Notes: generated by a model from the sequence alone, not told the origin. Shown: positions 1 to 7,848, counted from the first letter of the stretch. The stretch: DNA of 24,953 nucleotides from an uncultured Clostridia bacterium (GCA_937898195.1 CALEJD010000031.1:1-24953), one strand, 5' to 3'. A program made the numbers and translations.

Positions 1-129
1 GCTACAAAAAACAGATAGCAAAATTAAGCACACAGGCAGTGTGCTGATTAAAAGAGTATCCCACAAGGAGTAGGTAACGTAAATGTTGATTGCCGTTAAA
101 ATAGCAAAGCCAAATAGCCGAATTTTCAT
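1..129 (-). CDS. N-terminal part of a membrane protein, unknown family (cut by window edge)
   Basis: An ATG at 129 is preceded by a strong GGAGG site (137-141, 7-base spacing) and opens a frame that stays open for 43 codons to the window edge. The visible residues begin MKIRLFGFAILTAINIYV and remain strongly hydrophobic, so at least one and probably two membrane segments start right at the N-terminus. I do not recognise the family. The gene lies downstream of lysS on the same strand, separated by about 200 bases that include a terminator-like hairpin whose U-tract runs directly into the ribosome site. Expression therefore depends on read-through from greA-lysS or on a promoter I cannot identify in 186-331. 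The C-terminus and function are not visible. Confidence 0.6.
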   Translation of the reverse strand, partial: MKIRLFGFAILTAINIYVTYSLWDTLLISTLPVCLILLSVFCS

Positions 130-149
130 AGAGTAGCCTCCAAAAAAAT

Positions 150-185
150 AAGCCATTTACACTCGGTTTCAAGTGTAAATGGCTT
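150..185 (-). terminator. Terminator-like hairpin after lysS, abutting the next ribosome site
   Basis: A perfect 14-bp stem (150-163 with 172-185) has an 8-base loop and, on the minus strand, is followed by a run of seven T (142-148). It fits a rho-independent terminator for greA-lysS. It is unusual that the T-run passes straight into the GGAGG (137-141) of the next gene, so it could equally be an attenuator in that gene's leader. On the plus strand the tail is weaker. Confidence 0.8.
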
Positions 186-331
186 AAAGATTTTTGGAAC
201 TTTTGCTCTTGCCTTGCCCACTTAAAACCGTCATTTTTTGCACAAAAACATGCATTGGCTTAAGTTTGGCTTATGGCTTACGATTTTGGCGGTCCAAAAC
301 CTCGAAAAACACAGTATTTATGCGGTTTTTC

Positions 332-1825
332 TTAGTCTAAGGGTTTCATTGTGGGGAACAAGATTACGTCACGGATTGCTTGGCTATCTGTGAGCAACAT
401 TGTCATACGGTCGATACCGAAACCGATACCACCTGTTGGTGGCATACCGAGTTCAAGAGCATAAAGGAAGTCTTCGTCTGTTGTATTAGCTTCTTCGTCA
501 CCGAGTGCGAGAAGTTCTTCCTGAGCCTTGAATCTTTCTCTCTGGTCGATTGGGTCATTAAGTTCTGAATAAGCATTTGCCATTTCCCAACCATTCATAA
601 AGAACTCGAAACGTTCAACATAGTTAGGGTCTTCAGGTTTTTTCTTTGTAAGTGGAGAAATCTCGATTGGATGGTCCATAACAAATGTTGGCTGAATAAG
701 GTGGTCTTCAACAAATTCTTCAAAGAAGAGATTGAGAATGTCGCCTTTCTTATGATGCTTTTCAAATTCGACATGATGCTCTTTTGCTACTGCCTGTGCC
801 TCTTCTGTCGAATTGATTTCATTAAAGTCAACGCCTGAATACTTTTTAACTGCATCAAGCATAGTGATTCTTTCAAATGGCTTGCCTAAATCCATTTCAA
901 TTCCGTTGAATGTGATTTTTGTTGTGCCAAGAACTTCTTGTGCTACATAACGATAAAGATTTTCTGTCAAATCCATCATACCGTGGTAGTCTGTATATGC
1001 CTGATAGAGCTCCATAAGTGTAAATTCTGGATTATGTCTTGTGTCAAGACCTTCGTTACGGAATACACGACCGATTTCATAAACTCTTTCCATACCACCA
1101 ACGATAAGGCGCTTTAAGTAAAGTTCAAGAGAAATACGAAGTTTGATATCTGTATCAAGTGCATTGAAATGAGTTTCAAATGGTCTTGCTGCTGCACCAC
1201 CTGCGTTGTAAACAAGCATTGGTGTTTCAACTTCCATAAAGCCTTCGCCGTCAAGATATTTACGCACTGCGCTGATAATCTTTGAACGGTTGATAAGAGT
1301 CTGTTTTGACTCCTGATTCATAATAAGGTCGATATATCTCTGACGATATCTCATATCAGTATTTGTAAGGCCGTGGAACTTTTCAGGAAGAATCTGCAAG
1401 CTCTTTGAGAGAAGTGTAACTTCACTTGCGTGGATTGAAATCTCGCCTGTTTTGGTTTTGAACACTTCACCTTTGATGCCGATAATATCACCGATATCAA
1501 GTTTTTTGAATGCTTTATATTCTTCTTCGCCGATGCTATCTCTTGCTACATAAGACTGAATGTTGCCTTTAAGGTCCTGAATATTGCAGAATGATGCTTT
1601 ACCCATAATACGCTTTGACATCATTCGACCTGCAACGCTTACAGTTTTGCCTTCAAGCGCATCAAAATCAGCTTTGATATCTGCACTGTGATGAGTCTGG
1701 TCATATTTCGTGATTACAAATGGGTCATTGCCTTCTTCTTGCAATGCTTTAAGTTTTTCCTGACGGATTCTCTGCTGTTCGCCCAAATCCACTTCAGGCT
1801 GATTGTTTCTAATCTCTTCTGCCAT
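332..1825 (-). CDS. lysS: Lysyl-tRNA synthetase, class II
   Basis: This cytoplasmic enzyme charges tRNA-Lys with lysine using ATP. The 497-residue length is normal for bacterial class II LysRS. An N-terminal OB-fold anticodon-binding domain (about residues 55-160) precedes the class II catalytic core. Motif 2 is visible as [17 protein letters not shown], and motif 3 as [13 protein letters not shown] near the C-terminus. The ATG at 1825 follows a CGGAG site, and the gene sits 14 bases after the greA stop, so the two are co-transcribed from the promoter at 2371-2399. The greA-lysS pairing is common in Firmicutes. There is no T-box in front of it; control would come through the greA promoter. 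The hairpin at 150-185 probably ends the transcript. Confidence 0.97.
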   Translation of the reverse strand: MAEEIRNNQPEVDLGEQQRIRQEKLKALQEEGNDPFVITKYDQTHHSADIKADFDALEGKTVSVAGRMMSKRIMGKASFCNIQDLKGNIQSYVARDSIGEEEYKAFKKLDIGDIIGIKGEVFKTKTGEISIHASEVTLLSKSLQILPEKFHGLTNTDMRYRQRYIDLIMNQESKQTLINRSKIISAVRKYLDGEGFMEVETPMLVYNAGGAAARPFETHFNALDTDIKLRISLELYLKRLIVGGMERVYEIGRVFRNEGLDTRHNPEFTLMELYQAYTDYHGMMDLTENLYRYVAQEVLGTTKITFNGIEMDLGKPFERITMLDAVKKYSGVDFNEINSTEEAQAVAKEHHVEFEKHHKKGDILNLFFEEFVEDHLIQPTFVMDHPIEISPLTKKKPEDPNYVERFEFFMNGWEMANAYSELNDPIDQRERFKAQEELLALGDEEANTTDEDFLYALELGMPPTGGIGFGIDRMTMLLTDSQAIRDVILFPTMKPLD

Positions 1826-1839
1826 TGTTTATTCTCCGA

Positions 1840-2307
1840 TTATTTTAAGATTTCTGCAATTTTAAATTGAAGAGCACCGTTTGGTGTTTCAACTGTAACT
1901 TTATCGCCAACTTTATGACCGATGAGTGCTTTACCAACAGGTGATTCATCTGAAATCTTGCCTGCTGCTGGGTCTGCCTGAGCAAAGCCAACGATTGTAT
2001 AAACAAATTCTTTCTTCTTTTTATCAACAATTTTAACAACTGAACCGATGTGAACATTTTCGTTGCCGAGTGATTCAACGTCAAGAACCTTTGCTGTTTT
2101 AAGAATATGTTCAATTTCGCTGATACGAGCTTCAAGCTTTGCCTGGTCGTTCATAGCTTCATCGTATTCACTGTTTTCTGACAAGTCACCAAAAGATTTA
2201 GCAAGTTTAATTTTTTCTGCAGCTTCTTTTCTGCCTTCAACTTTAAGTTGGTCAAGCTCTGCTTCAAGTTCTTTGAGAGCTTCTATTGTAAGTAATGTTT
2301 CTGCCAT
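1840..2307 (-). CDS. greA: Transcription elongation factor GreA
   Basis: GreA binds the RNA polymerase secondary channel and stimulates cleavage of backtracked transcripts. At 155 residues it has the family's usual size. An N-terminal antiparallel coiled coil (about residues 1-75) includes the acidic tip segment with DLSENSEYDEA, and the C-terminal FKBP-like globular domain contains DPAAGKISDESPVGKALIG. The ATG at 2307 has a good AAAGGAG site. It is the first gene of the greA-lysS unit and has a perfect-consensus promoter directly upstream that overlaps the end of the preceding gene. Confidence 0.97.
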   Translation of the reverse strand: MAETLLTIEALKELEAELDQLKVEGRKEAAEKIKLAKSFGDLSENSEYDEAMNDQAKLEARISEIEHILKTAKVLDVESLGNENVHIGSVVKIVDKKKKEFVYTIVGFAQADPAAGKISDESPVGKALIGHKVGDKVTVETPNGALQFKIAEILK

Positions 2308-2370
2308 TTGAAAAACTCCTTTATTTTATAGAGTAATTTTGGACAAAACGCAGTTGCCCATATTAGAAAT

Positions 2371-2399
2371 ATTATATTAAAAATTTATTGTTGTGTCAA
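2371..2399 (-). promoter_or_regulatory. Sigma-A promoter of greA-lysS (perfect consensus)
   Basis: On the minus strand TTGACA (2394-2399) and TATAAT (2371-2376) are separated by exactly 17 bases. The -35 box overlaps the TGA stop codon of the upstream 253-aa gene (2396-2398). The leader to the greA ATG is about 55-60 bases. Confidence 0.9.
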
Positions 2400-3157
2400 G
2401 TGAATATCAGTTCATTTATCCCCTTTTTTTCACCATTTATTACTATTGTTTCAAAACACAAGTCAGCTAATTCAAAAACACCACAAAATTCATACAATGC
2501 AGAATAAAACAAGAGTTTATCAACCGTATTATCATAGAGATTTTCATATATTTCCGGCACTTTAAAATCTTCACCGTCGGATATGTTGTAAAGAACATTT
2601 TTTGTATTGATTGTCATTATATTTCGTTCTGTATCAATTTTGACAGTTGAATTTTCTATTTCGCTTTTAAGCAACACACAAAGTCCCGTATTTTCAAGAA
2701 TATAATCACATATTTTTTCATATTTGGATTTTTGGTCAGTTGTTACAGTAATCTTTTCAAAATGTGGTACTAAATCAAGAAGAAAATCTGTTGATGCTCC
2801 CCTTTTATCAATAATGCAAAGAGAATCAAATATTTTATTCTGTTGCTTTAAAACTCTCACAAAAGTATTTTTCATCATTTTTTCATAGAGAACTTTGTTT
2901 TTATAACGCCCAACATCTTCAATATCATCAATATTAATTGACTCATCTAAAAGCAATCTGTTTGCACATTTACCCACGAAATATGTTACTTGTTGCCAAT
3001 CGACTCCCTTTTTGCCTATGGTTATTTCAAGTTTATAAAAAGGTGCGCCTTTGAAAACGGGAATTGTTTTTAATTCATAAGTATCTCTTATAAATCTACC
3101 AAATATTTTTTCTTTTAAATTATCTCTTCTCTCACTGATTTTCAGTAAACAAAACAT
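2396..3157 (-). CDS. Unknown protein, 253 aa, downstream of the ftsEX cluster
   Basis: I do not recognise a family. The protein is Lys-rich and apparently soluble, with no signal peptide and no membrane segment. The middle part (about residues 105-165) alternates hydrophobic strands and helices around CIIDKRGASTDF and FEKITVTTDQKSKYEKI, which resembles a Rossmann-like alpha/beta unit. The C-terminal part (LLFYSALYEFCGVFELADLCFE) looks helical and holds two of the protein's cysteines. The ATG at 3157 is preceded by GGAGGG (3165-3170), which lies inside the 3' arm of a terminator-like hairpin. It follows the S41 gene by 41 bases, so it may be the last gene of the ftsE operon, expressed at a reduced or conditional level. 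Its last codons overlap the greA promoter. Confidence 0.75.
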   Translation of the reverse strand: MFCLLKISERRDNLKEKIFGRFIRDTYELKTIPVFKGAPFYKLEITIGKKGVDWQQVTYFVGKCANRLLLDESINIDDIEDVGRYKNKVLYEKMMKNTFVRVLKQQNKIFDSLCIIDKRGASTDFLLDLVPHFEKITVTTDQKSKYEKICDYILENTGLCVLLKSEIENSTVKIDTERNIMTINTKNVLYNISDGEDFKVPEIYENLYDNTVDKLLFYSALYEFCGVFELADLCFETIVINGEKKGINELIFT

Positions 3158-3162
3158 AAAAA

Positions 3163-3192
3163 ATCCCTCCGCAATAGAATATGCGAAGGGAT
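3163..3192 (-). terminator. Terminator-like hairpin containing the ribosome site of the next gene
   Basis: On the minus strand an 11-bp stem (3182-3192 with 3163-3173, one G-U pair, 8-base loop) is followed by a run of T (3158-3163). It looks like the terminator of the ftsE-ftsX-M23-S41 operon. The GGAGGG Shine-Dalgarno of the 253-aa gene (3165-3170) is within the 3' arm, and the start codon follows the T-run directly, so when folded it would both end transcription and hide the ribosome site. Confidence 0.75.
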
Positions 3193-3198
3193 ATAAAT

Positions 3199-4398
3199 TT
3201 AGTCACTTACTAGTTCCAATGCTTTCTGATATTGAGCATCTTCTTCAAGAGTCAACATATAAAATCTTGCGTTTTGCTCTGCTGAGAGAACAACTTCATA
3301 ATCAGGTGTCAAACCAACACCGTTGAAACTTTCGCTCTTATATGGATTGATTTTTGCAACTGTCAATGCAACTGCACTACCATCGCTTAACTCAAAGATT
3401 TCTTGCATTGTGCCGTTACCTGCAGTTTTTACACCCACAAGCTGAGCCATTCCAAAATCTCGAAGGTCACAAGCAAAGAGCTCTGCTGCGCCAGATGTTC
3501 CACCGTTAACAAGGACGGTCATTCTAAAACTTACGCTATCTGAGTCAGATGTGAAAGTTTCGATTGTATTGCCGTTTTTATCGATTGCAGTAGCAATTGC
3601 ACCCGTACCTTCTGTACCAACAGGAACTAACATATCAATACAATCTGTTGCATATTTAATGAGCCCAGAATCAGTATTTCTCAAATCAAAGATAATTGAT
3701 GTTACTGAATTTGAGTTCATATATTTGATAGCATCTTTAAGCTGCTCTTCAGTTGTGCTATAGAAAGATGTGATTTTGATATAACCCACTTTGTCAGTTG
3801 AGCTATAATATACTGACTGTGCAGCATAACCACGAGCAACTGAAACTGTTTTTGACTCACCATTATGGGTGAATGTCACCTGAACATTAGTGAGCTTTTC
3901 ACCGCTGAGTTTATCTATAAGGCTCTGGCTATTTGCACCGTTTACTGCTACACCGTCAACGGCAGTAATAACGTCACCTTTTGTGATACCCTGAAGTTGA
4001 GCCGGTGAATCTTTAGAAACTTCAGAAACATAGATATTATTGTTCTTACTATCATAAACGGCAATAACACCAATACCACCCTTATTGCCCTTTTCTTCTT
4101 CTTTATAATCTGCATATTTATCTGCATTCATAAAGTAACTATATCGGTCACCAACGCCTTCAACATATCCGTTAGACATCATTGAATTGAGAAGATTTTC
4201 GTTAAGTTCACCGAAATAGTTTTTGCGGACAATATCATCAATTTCTGAAACTGATGAATAAAGGTTTGAACGGTCACTTACATCAGTGATAATGTTATTA
4301 TAAATGCCCATTGTCACTGCCATTGTGATTGTAATTGCAACTGTCACTGATAAAAATACCAGTGACAAAGCAAGACCAAGTGATATTTTCTTATTCAA
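3199..4398 (-). CDS. S41 (C-terminal processing peptidase-like) membrane-anchored protein, apparently catalytically dead
   Basis: The domains are an N-terminal membrane anchor (about residues 8-32), a short helical segment, a PDZ domain (about 90-180, with GGIGVI and the KGDVITAVDGVAV peptide-groove region) and an S41 fold to the end. Family members (CtpA/CtpB/Prc) cut extracytoplasmic proteins with a Ser-Lys dyad. Here the serine motif reads VNGGTSGAAELF, where the usual form is SASASE, which places Gly303 at the nucleophile position. The lysine motif reads KTAGNGTMQ instead of a TFGKGxxQ form, placing Asn328 at the general-base position. The two sites are 25 residues apart, as in Prc, so the alignment is not disturbed by gaps. 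The conserved Gln after the Lys site (Gln332) is kept. The start is TTG at 4398 (upstream TGA in frame; site AAAGGA). It lies 28 bases downstream of the M23 gene, in the ftsE operon. It is likely a pseudo-protease; Ser302 and Lys324 lie nearby but are out of register. Confidence 0.88.
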   Translation of the reverse strand: MNKKISLGLALSLVFLSVTVAITITMAVTMGIYNNIITDVSDRSNLYSSVSEIDDIVRKNYFGELNENLLNSMMSNGYVEGVGDRYSYFMNADKYADYKEEEKGNKGGIGVIAVYDSKNNNIYVSEVSKDSPAQLQGITKGDVITAVDGVAVNGANSQSLIDKLSGEKLTNVQVTFTHNGESKTVSVARGYAAQSVYYSSTDKVGYIKITSFYSTTEEQLKDAIKYMNSNSVTSIIFDLRNTDSGLIKYATDCIDMLVPVGTEGTGAIATAIDKNGNTIETFTSDSDSVSFRMTVLVNGGTSGAAELFACDLRDFGMAQLVGVKTAGNGTMQEIFELSDGSAVALTVAKINPYKSESFNGVGLTPDYEVVLSAEQNARFYMLTLEEDAQYQKALELVSD

Positions 4399-4426
4399 AG
4401 GACATCATCCTTTTTTATATAATTTA

Positions 4427-5794
4427 TTAGTTAACTGGAATTGGAATATAAGGCTCAGGGTTTACGCGTTTACCGTTAACACGGACTTCAAGGTGCAAGT
4501 GAGCACCTGCAGCAGGGTTTGATGAGTTTGGTCTTGGCCAACAGTTACCTGTATTTCCAACCCTACCAATTATTTGACCTTGCTTAACTGTTTGTCCAAC
4601 GGTTACACTTCTTGAAGACATATGCGCATAAGTTGTGTTAAGACCATTGCCATGGTCAATGCTGACATAGTGGCCATAGGTAGAGCTTACATAGGTTGAT
4701 TTTACAACAACACCATCAGCCATTGCATAAAGGTTTGCACCCCATGTTGTCCAATATGTACCCGAGCCAAAGCTATTGCTTACATAACGATTTTTATAAG
4801 AAACCAAGTCAACTGATGCAGTACCTCTTGCGCTATGAGAAGCAAAGTTTGCGGAATATTTTACGCCACTTTCTTGAATTGGACAAATTGTACCCTTGCT
4901 CGATAGTTTGAAGCCATGACCTGTTGAGCCACTAACTGTACCGCTACCGCTTGAACCAGAGTTGCCAATGTCTTTATCAAGTTCTTTTGATGCTTCTTCT
5001 TTTTCAAGTCTTGCTTTTTCCATAAGTTTTTGAACATAAGAACTTTGCTGATTAAGACTACCGATAGCTTCATTTTGTTTCTTGATATTTGCTTCATTCT
5101 GCTTGATTGCTTTTTCTTTCTTTGCAATCTGCTGGTCATAGACTGCTTTTTCAGACTCGCGCTGTGCCTTATCTGATTCAAGTTTTTGACGACTCTTATC
5201 AAGGTCATTGCGTTTGGTTGTCAAATCTTCAACCATTTTATTAAGCCCGTCGATTTGTTCTTCAAGGTCACTAACAATTGCTGTATCGTGCTTTGAAATC
5301 TGACGAATCATTTCTGTACGATTAAGGAAATCCTGAAAATCTGTTGCACTTAAAAAGATTTCAAGTTCACTTGTTTCACCAGCCATATATGCGGCTCTTA
5401 GTCTCTTTGAAAGAAGCTCATAGGTTTCGTCGATTTTAACATTCTGCTCTGCAATCTGAGCATCAATTGTTGCAATCTCAGTTTCTAAAGCCGTGATTTG
5501 AGTTTCAAGAGTTTTGATTTCTTCATCTAATTCCTGAATTTTAGCTATGGTTGGTGCTGCTTGTCTTTCAATTTCTGCAATCTGTGCGTCAAGTGCTTTG
5601 TTTTGCTCTTCAAGAGCTTCAATATAATCTTCTTTTTTATTCTTTTCGTTTGCTAATCTATCAAGTTCTTTTTCGTTCTTTGCAATTTCTGCTTCAATAT
5701 CTTCAAGGCTTCTTGCAGATGTTGGGAATGTAAATGAAGAGAAAAGAATTACAATTGCAAACAATACTGAAAGAAATTTTACACTATTCTTCAC
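4427..5794 (-). CDS. FtsEX-associated murein hydrolase or activator: coiled coil plus M23 (LytM) domain
   Basis: A signal peptide (about residues 1-27) precedes a long coiled coil (about 28-275) of the CwlO/PcsB/EnvC type, including the conserved RLRAAYMAGETSELEIFL region. A Gly/Ser linker (about 276-300) and a C-terminal M23 domain follow. In the M23 domain, Asp329, His391, His432 and His434 (HLHLEV) match zinc or catalytic positions. The expected first zinc His, four residues before the Asp, is Thr325; His320 is the nearest alternative. The protein could therefore be an active endopeptidase with a variant site or, like EnvC, a non-catalytic activator of amidases. The start is GTG at 5794 with a GGGAG site; it overlaps the ftsX end by 11 bases, which implies translational coupling. 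That order strongly suggests the protein is the extracellular partner of FtsX. Confidence 0.9.
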   Translation of the reverse strand: MKNSVKFLSVLFAIVILFSSFTFPTSARSLEDIEAEIAKNEKELDRLANEKNKKEDYIEALEEQNKALDAQIAEIERQAAPTIAKIQELDEEIKTLETQITALETEIATIDAQIAEQNVKIDETYELLSKRLRAAYMAGETSELEIFLSATDFQDFLNRTEMIRQISKHDTAIVSDLEEQIDGLNKMVEDLTTKRNDLDKSRQKLESDKAQRESEKAVYDQQIAKKEKAIKQNEANIKKQNEAIGSLNQQSSYVQKLMEKARLEKEEASKELDKDIGNSGSSGSGTVSGSTGHGFKLSSKGTICPIQESGVKYSANFASHSARGTASVDLVSYKNRYVSNSFGSGTYWTTWGANLYAMADGVVVKSTYVSSTYGHYVSIDHGNGLNTTYAHMSSRSVTVGQTVKQGQIIGRVGNTGNCWPRPNSSNPAAGAHLHLEVRVNGKRVNPEPYIPIPVN

Positions 5795-6692
5795 TTACAA
5801 CACTCCCTTGCTCTTTAAGATATTTGCCCATTGAGATTAAACTACCAAATGAGCCTGTGAAAATACCGATTCCCATAAATATGAGAAGAATCCAACCTGC
5901 ATAAGCACCGAATGACACAGGGGTAAAGATTGCAAGCATATTTTTGAATACATAAATCATACCCTGATAAAGACCTGCCAGCAAGCCGAATGACACAAGG
6001 CTTGATGTTACGCCGATTACCATACCTTCAATCATAAATGGCCAACGGATAAACCAGTTTGTTGCACCAACGGCTTTCATAATACTGATTTCAAGTTTAC
6101 GTGAAAACATTGTAATTCTGATTGTGTTTGAAATGATAAAGAGTGACACTATAAAGAGAAGTGCAACCATACCTGCGATTACGATTGTAACTGCTTTACG
6201 CACACTGACAAGCTTATCGGCAAGGTCACTGTTTTCACGGACATTTTCAACATTCTGCATTGCTTTAAGCTCTGAAACCGTCTGGTCAAACATAGTCAAA
6301 TCTTTAACCACAACTTTATAAGCGTCGGGCAATGGGTTTTCATCAAGACCTTCAAGCAAGACTGCATCTTCACCCATACTTTCAAGCTGTGCTGCGAATG
6401 CATCTTCTTTTGGAACAAAGATACAATCTTCAATATTATTCATAACTTTGATTTCGTTGCCCATCTTGGTTGTGTCTTCGTCTGACACGCCATCTTGAAC
6501 ATAGACCATAACAACATTTTGGCTTTCGATATTATCAAGCAATGCGTTAATATTGAAATAGATCATTGAGCCAAGGCCAATAATTACAAGACAAGCCATC
6601 AAAACTGTAATTGATGCCAAAGACATAAGTCTGTTAACCCAGACATTACGGAAGCCTTCTTTTGTAAGGTATTTTAAACTTGCACCTTTCAT
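5784..6692 (-). CDS. ftsX: Cell division protein FtsX, permease-like membrane subunit
   Basis: FtsX pairs with the ATPase FtsE and passes conformational changes across the membrane to peptidoglycan hydrolases at the septum. The 302-residue protein has the family topology: a cytoplasmic N-terminus starting MKGASLKYLTKEGFRNVW, membrane segment 1 (about 22-46), an extracellular loop of about 115 residues (region that binds hydrolase partners), and three further membrane segments in the C-terminal half. The segment RKLEISIMKAVGATNWFIR is the typical coupling helix after segment 2. Its ATG overlaps the ftsE stop (TAATG), so translation is coupled. The M23 gene overlaps its 3' end. Confidence 0.95.
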   Translation of the reverse strand: MKGASLKYLTKEGFRNVWVNRLMSLASITVLMACLVIIGLGSMIYFNINALLDNIESQNVVMVYVQDGVSDEDTTKMGNEIKVMNNIEDCIFVPKEDAFAAQLESMGEDAVLLEGLDENPLPDAYKVVVKDLTMFDQTVSELKAMQNVENVRENSDLADKLVSVRKAVTIVIAGMVALLFIVSLFIISNTIRITMFSRKLEISIMKAVGATNWFIRWPFMIEGMVIGVTSSLVSFGLLAGLYQGMIYVFKNMLAIFTPVSFGAYAGWILLIFMGIGIFTGSFGSLISMGKYLKEQGSVVSEE

Positions 6693-7630
6693 TAGTTAGC
6701 ACCCCCGTCTTCTTCATCATCAAGATATTTTGAATAATCAAAATCATCAAGACCATAGTTTTTCATAAACTCTTCAAGTTCATGGTCACTATTTGGTTGA
6801 ATGTAATATGATGTTACTTCTTTTTCTTCTATTTTCTGTTCAGCCTCTTTGACTTCGTCACGTGACTGTTCAACCTTTTCCATTATTTCTTGTTCAGCTG
6901 CTTCAATCTTTTCTGCAGTTGTTTCTGCTTCGGCAACCGCTGTATGTACAACTTCTTCTTTAAACTTTCTGCCTGTATCAGAAATAACGCTACCTTGGTC
7001 GATTGTAATAACACGATGGTTGAAACGACGAACTAATTCGTGCTCGTGAGTAACCATAACGATTGTTGTACCAGTATTATTGATATGGTTAAGCAACTCA
7101 AGAATTTCATAAGACATTTCAGGGTCGATGTTACCTGTTGGCTCGTCGGCAATGATGATGCCAGCATTGTTGACAAGTGCACGAGCGAGAGCAACTCTCT
7201 GCTGTTCACCACCTGAAAGTTCAGTTGGCAACTGACGTGCCTTTGATGAAAGTCCCACAAGGCTCAACACATAAGGAACTCTTTTTCTGATTTCTTTTTC
7301 TTTTGCACCGATAACGCGCATTGCGAATGCAACATTATCATAAACTGTCATATTCTGGATAAGACGGAAATCCTGGAAAACGATACCCATTGTTCTTCTG
7401 AATTTTGGAATATCTCTGTTCTTGATTGTATTGAGATTATAATTATTGATAACAACAGTACCACTATTGGCAACCTGTTCTCTCATTATGATTTTAAGAA
7501 ATGTACTTTTACCTGCACCTGATGAACCAACAACGAAAACAAATTCGCCATCGTTGATGGTGATGGTTACATCGCGAAGTGCATGAGTACCATTATCATA
7601 TGTTTTTGAAACATTTTTGAATTCAATCAC
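6692..7630 (-). CDS. ftsE: Cell division ATPase FtsE with an unusual acidic C-terminal extension
   Basis: FtsE is the cytoplasmic ABC-type ATPase of the FtsEX complex. Visible motifs are Walker A GSSGAGKST, the Q-loop in VFQDFR, signature LSGGEQQRVALARAL, Walker B IIIADEPTG and the switch His in VMVTHEHEL. The core ends near residue 225, which is the usual full length of the family. Here a further 85 or so residues follow: a Glu/Lys-rich predicted coiled coil (EAETTAEKIEAAEQEIMEK onward) and an acidic end with ELEEFMKNYGLDDFDY. The start is taken as GTG at 7630 (giving MIEFKNVSKTY, with AAAAGG at normal spacing); a GTG at 7639 lies inside the ribosome site. It is the first gene of the operon ftsE-ftsX-M23-S41. 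Confidence 0.95.
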   Translation of the reverse strand: MIEFKNVSKTYDNGTHALRDVTITINDGEFVFVVGSSGAGKSTFLKIIMREQVANSGTVVINNYNLNTIKNRDIPKFRRTMGIVFQDFRLIQNMTVYDNVAFAMRVIGAKEKEIRKRVPYVLSLVGLSSKARQLPTELSGGEQQRVALARALVNNAGIIIADEPTGNIDPEMSYEILELLNHINNTGTTIVMVTHEHELVRRFNHRVITIDQGSVISDTGRKFKEEVVHTAVAEAETTAEKIEAAEQEIMEKVEQSRDEVKEAEQKIEEKEVTSYYIQPNSDHELEEFMKNYGLDDFDYSKYLDDEEDGGAN

Positions 7631-7711
7631 AATATGCACCTTTTCTTTCTTTTAGCTTGGTTTTTATTGATTTTTGGATATAAATACACATAATAACCAT
7701 TATTGGTGACT

Positions 7712-7740
7712 ATTATACCACAAAATGTTGTGTTTGTAAC
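7712..7740 (-). promoter_or_regulatory. Probable sigma-A promoter of the ftsE operon
   Basis: On the minus strand TATAAT (7712-7717) is preceded by TGG, giving an extended -10. A -35-like GTTACA (7735-7740) lies at 17 bases spacing. The leader to the ftsE start is about 75 bases and holds no clear ribosome-site structure. Confidence 0.75.
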
Positions 7741-7818
7741 GTTTTTTATAAAATGTTAATATTTATCGTCGTTTTGCATAAAATACACACAACATAATGT
7801 TTATTTTTAACAAAAAAT

Positions 7819-7848
7819 AAAGGGGCGAAACATAAGTTTCGTCCCTTT
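7819..7848 (-). terminator. Rho-independent terminator of the CdaR-type regulator gene
   Basis: On the minus strand a 13-bp stem (7836-7848 with 7819-7831, 4-base loop, one mismatch (A-C) on this strand, which would be a G-U pair on the plus strand) is followed by ATTTTTTG. It lies 10 bases after the stop codon at 7858 and separates the regulator from the ftsE promoter. Confidence 0.88.

Noticed and set aside
186..331. T-box or lysine riboswitch next to lysS
   Set aside because: The region lies downstream of lysS, and neither the T-box sequence nor lysine riboswitch core motifs could be found.
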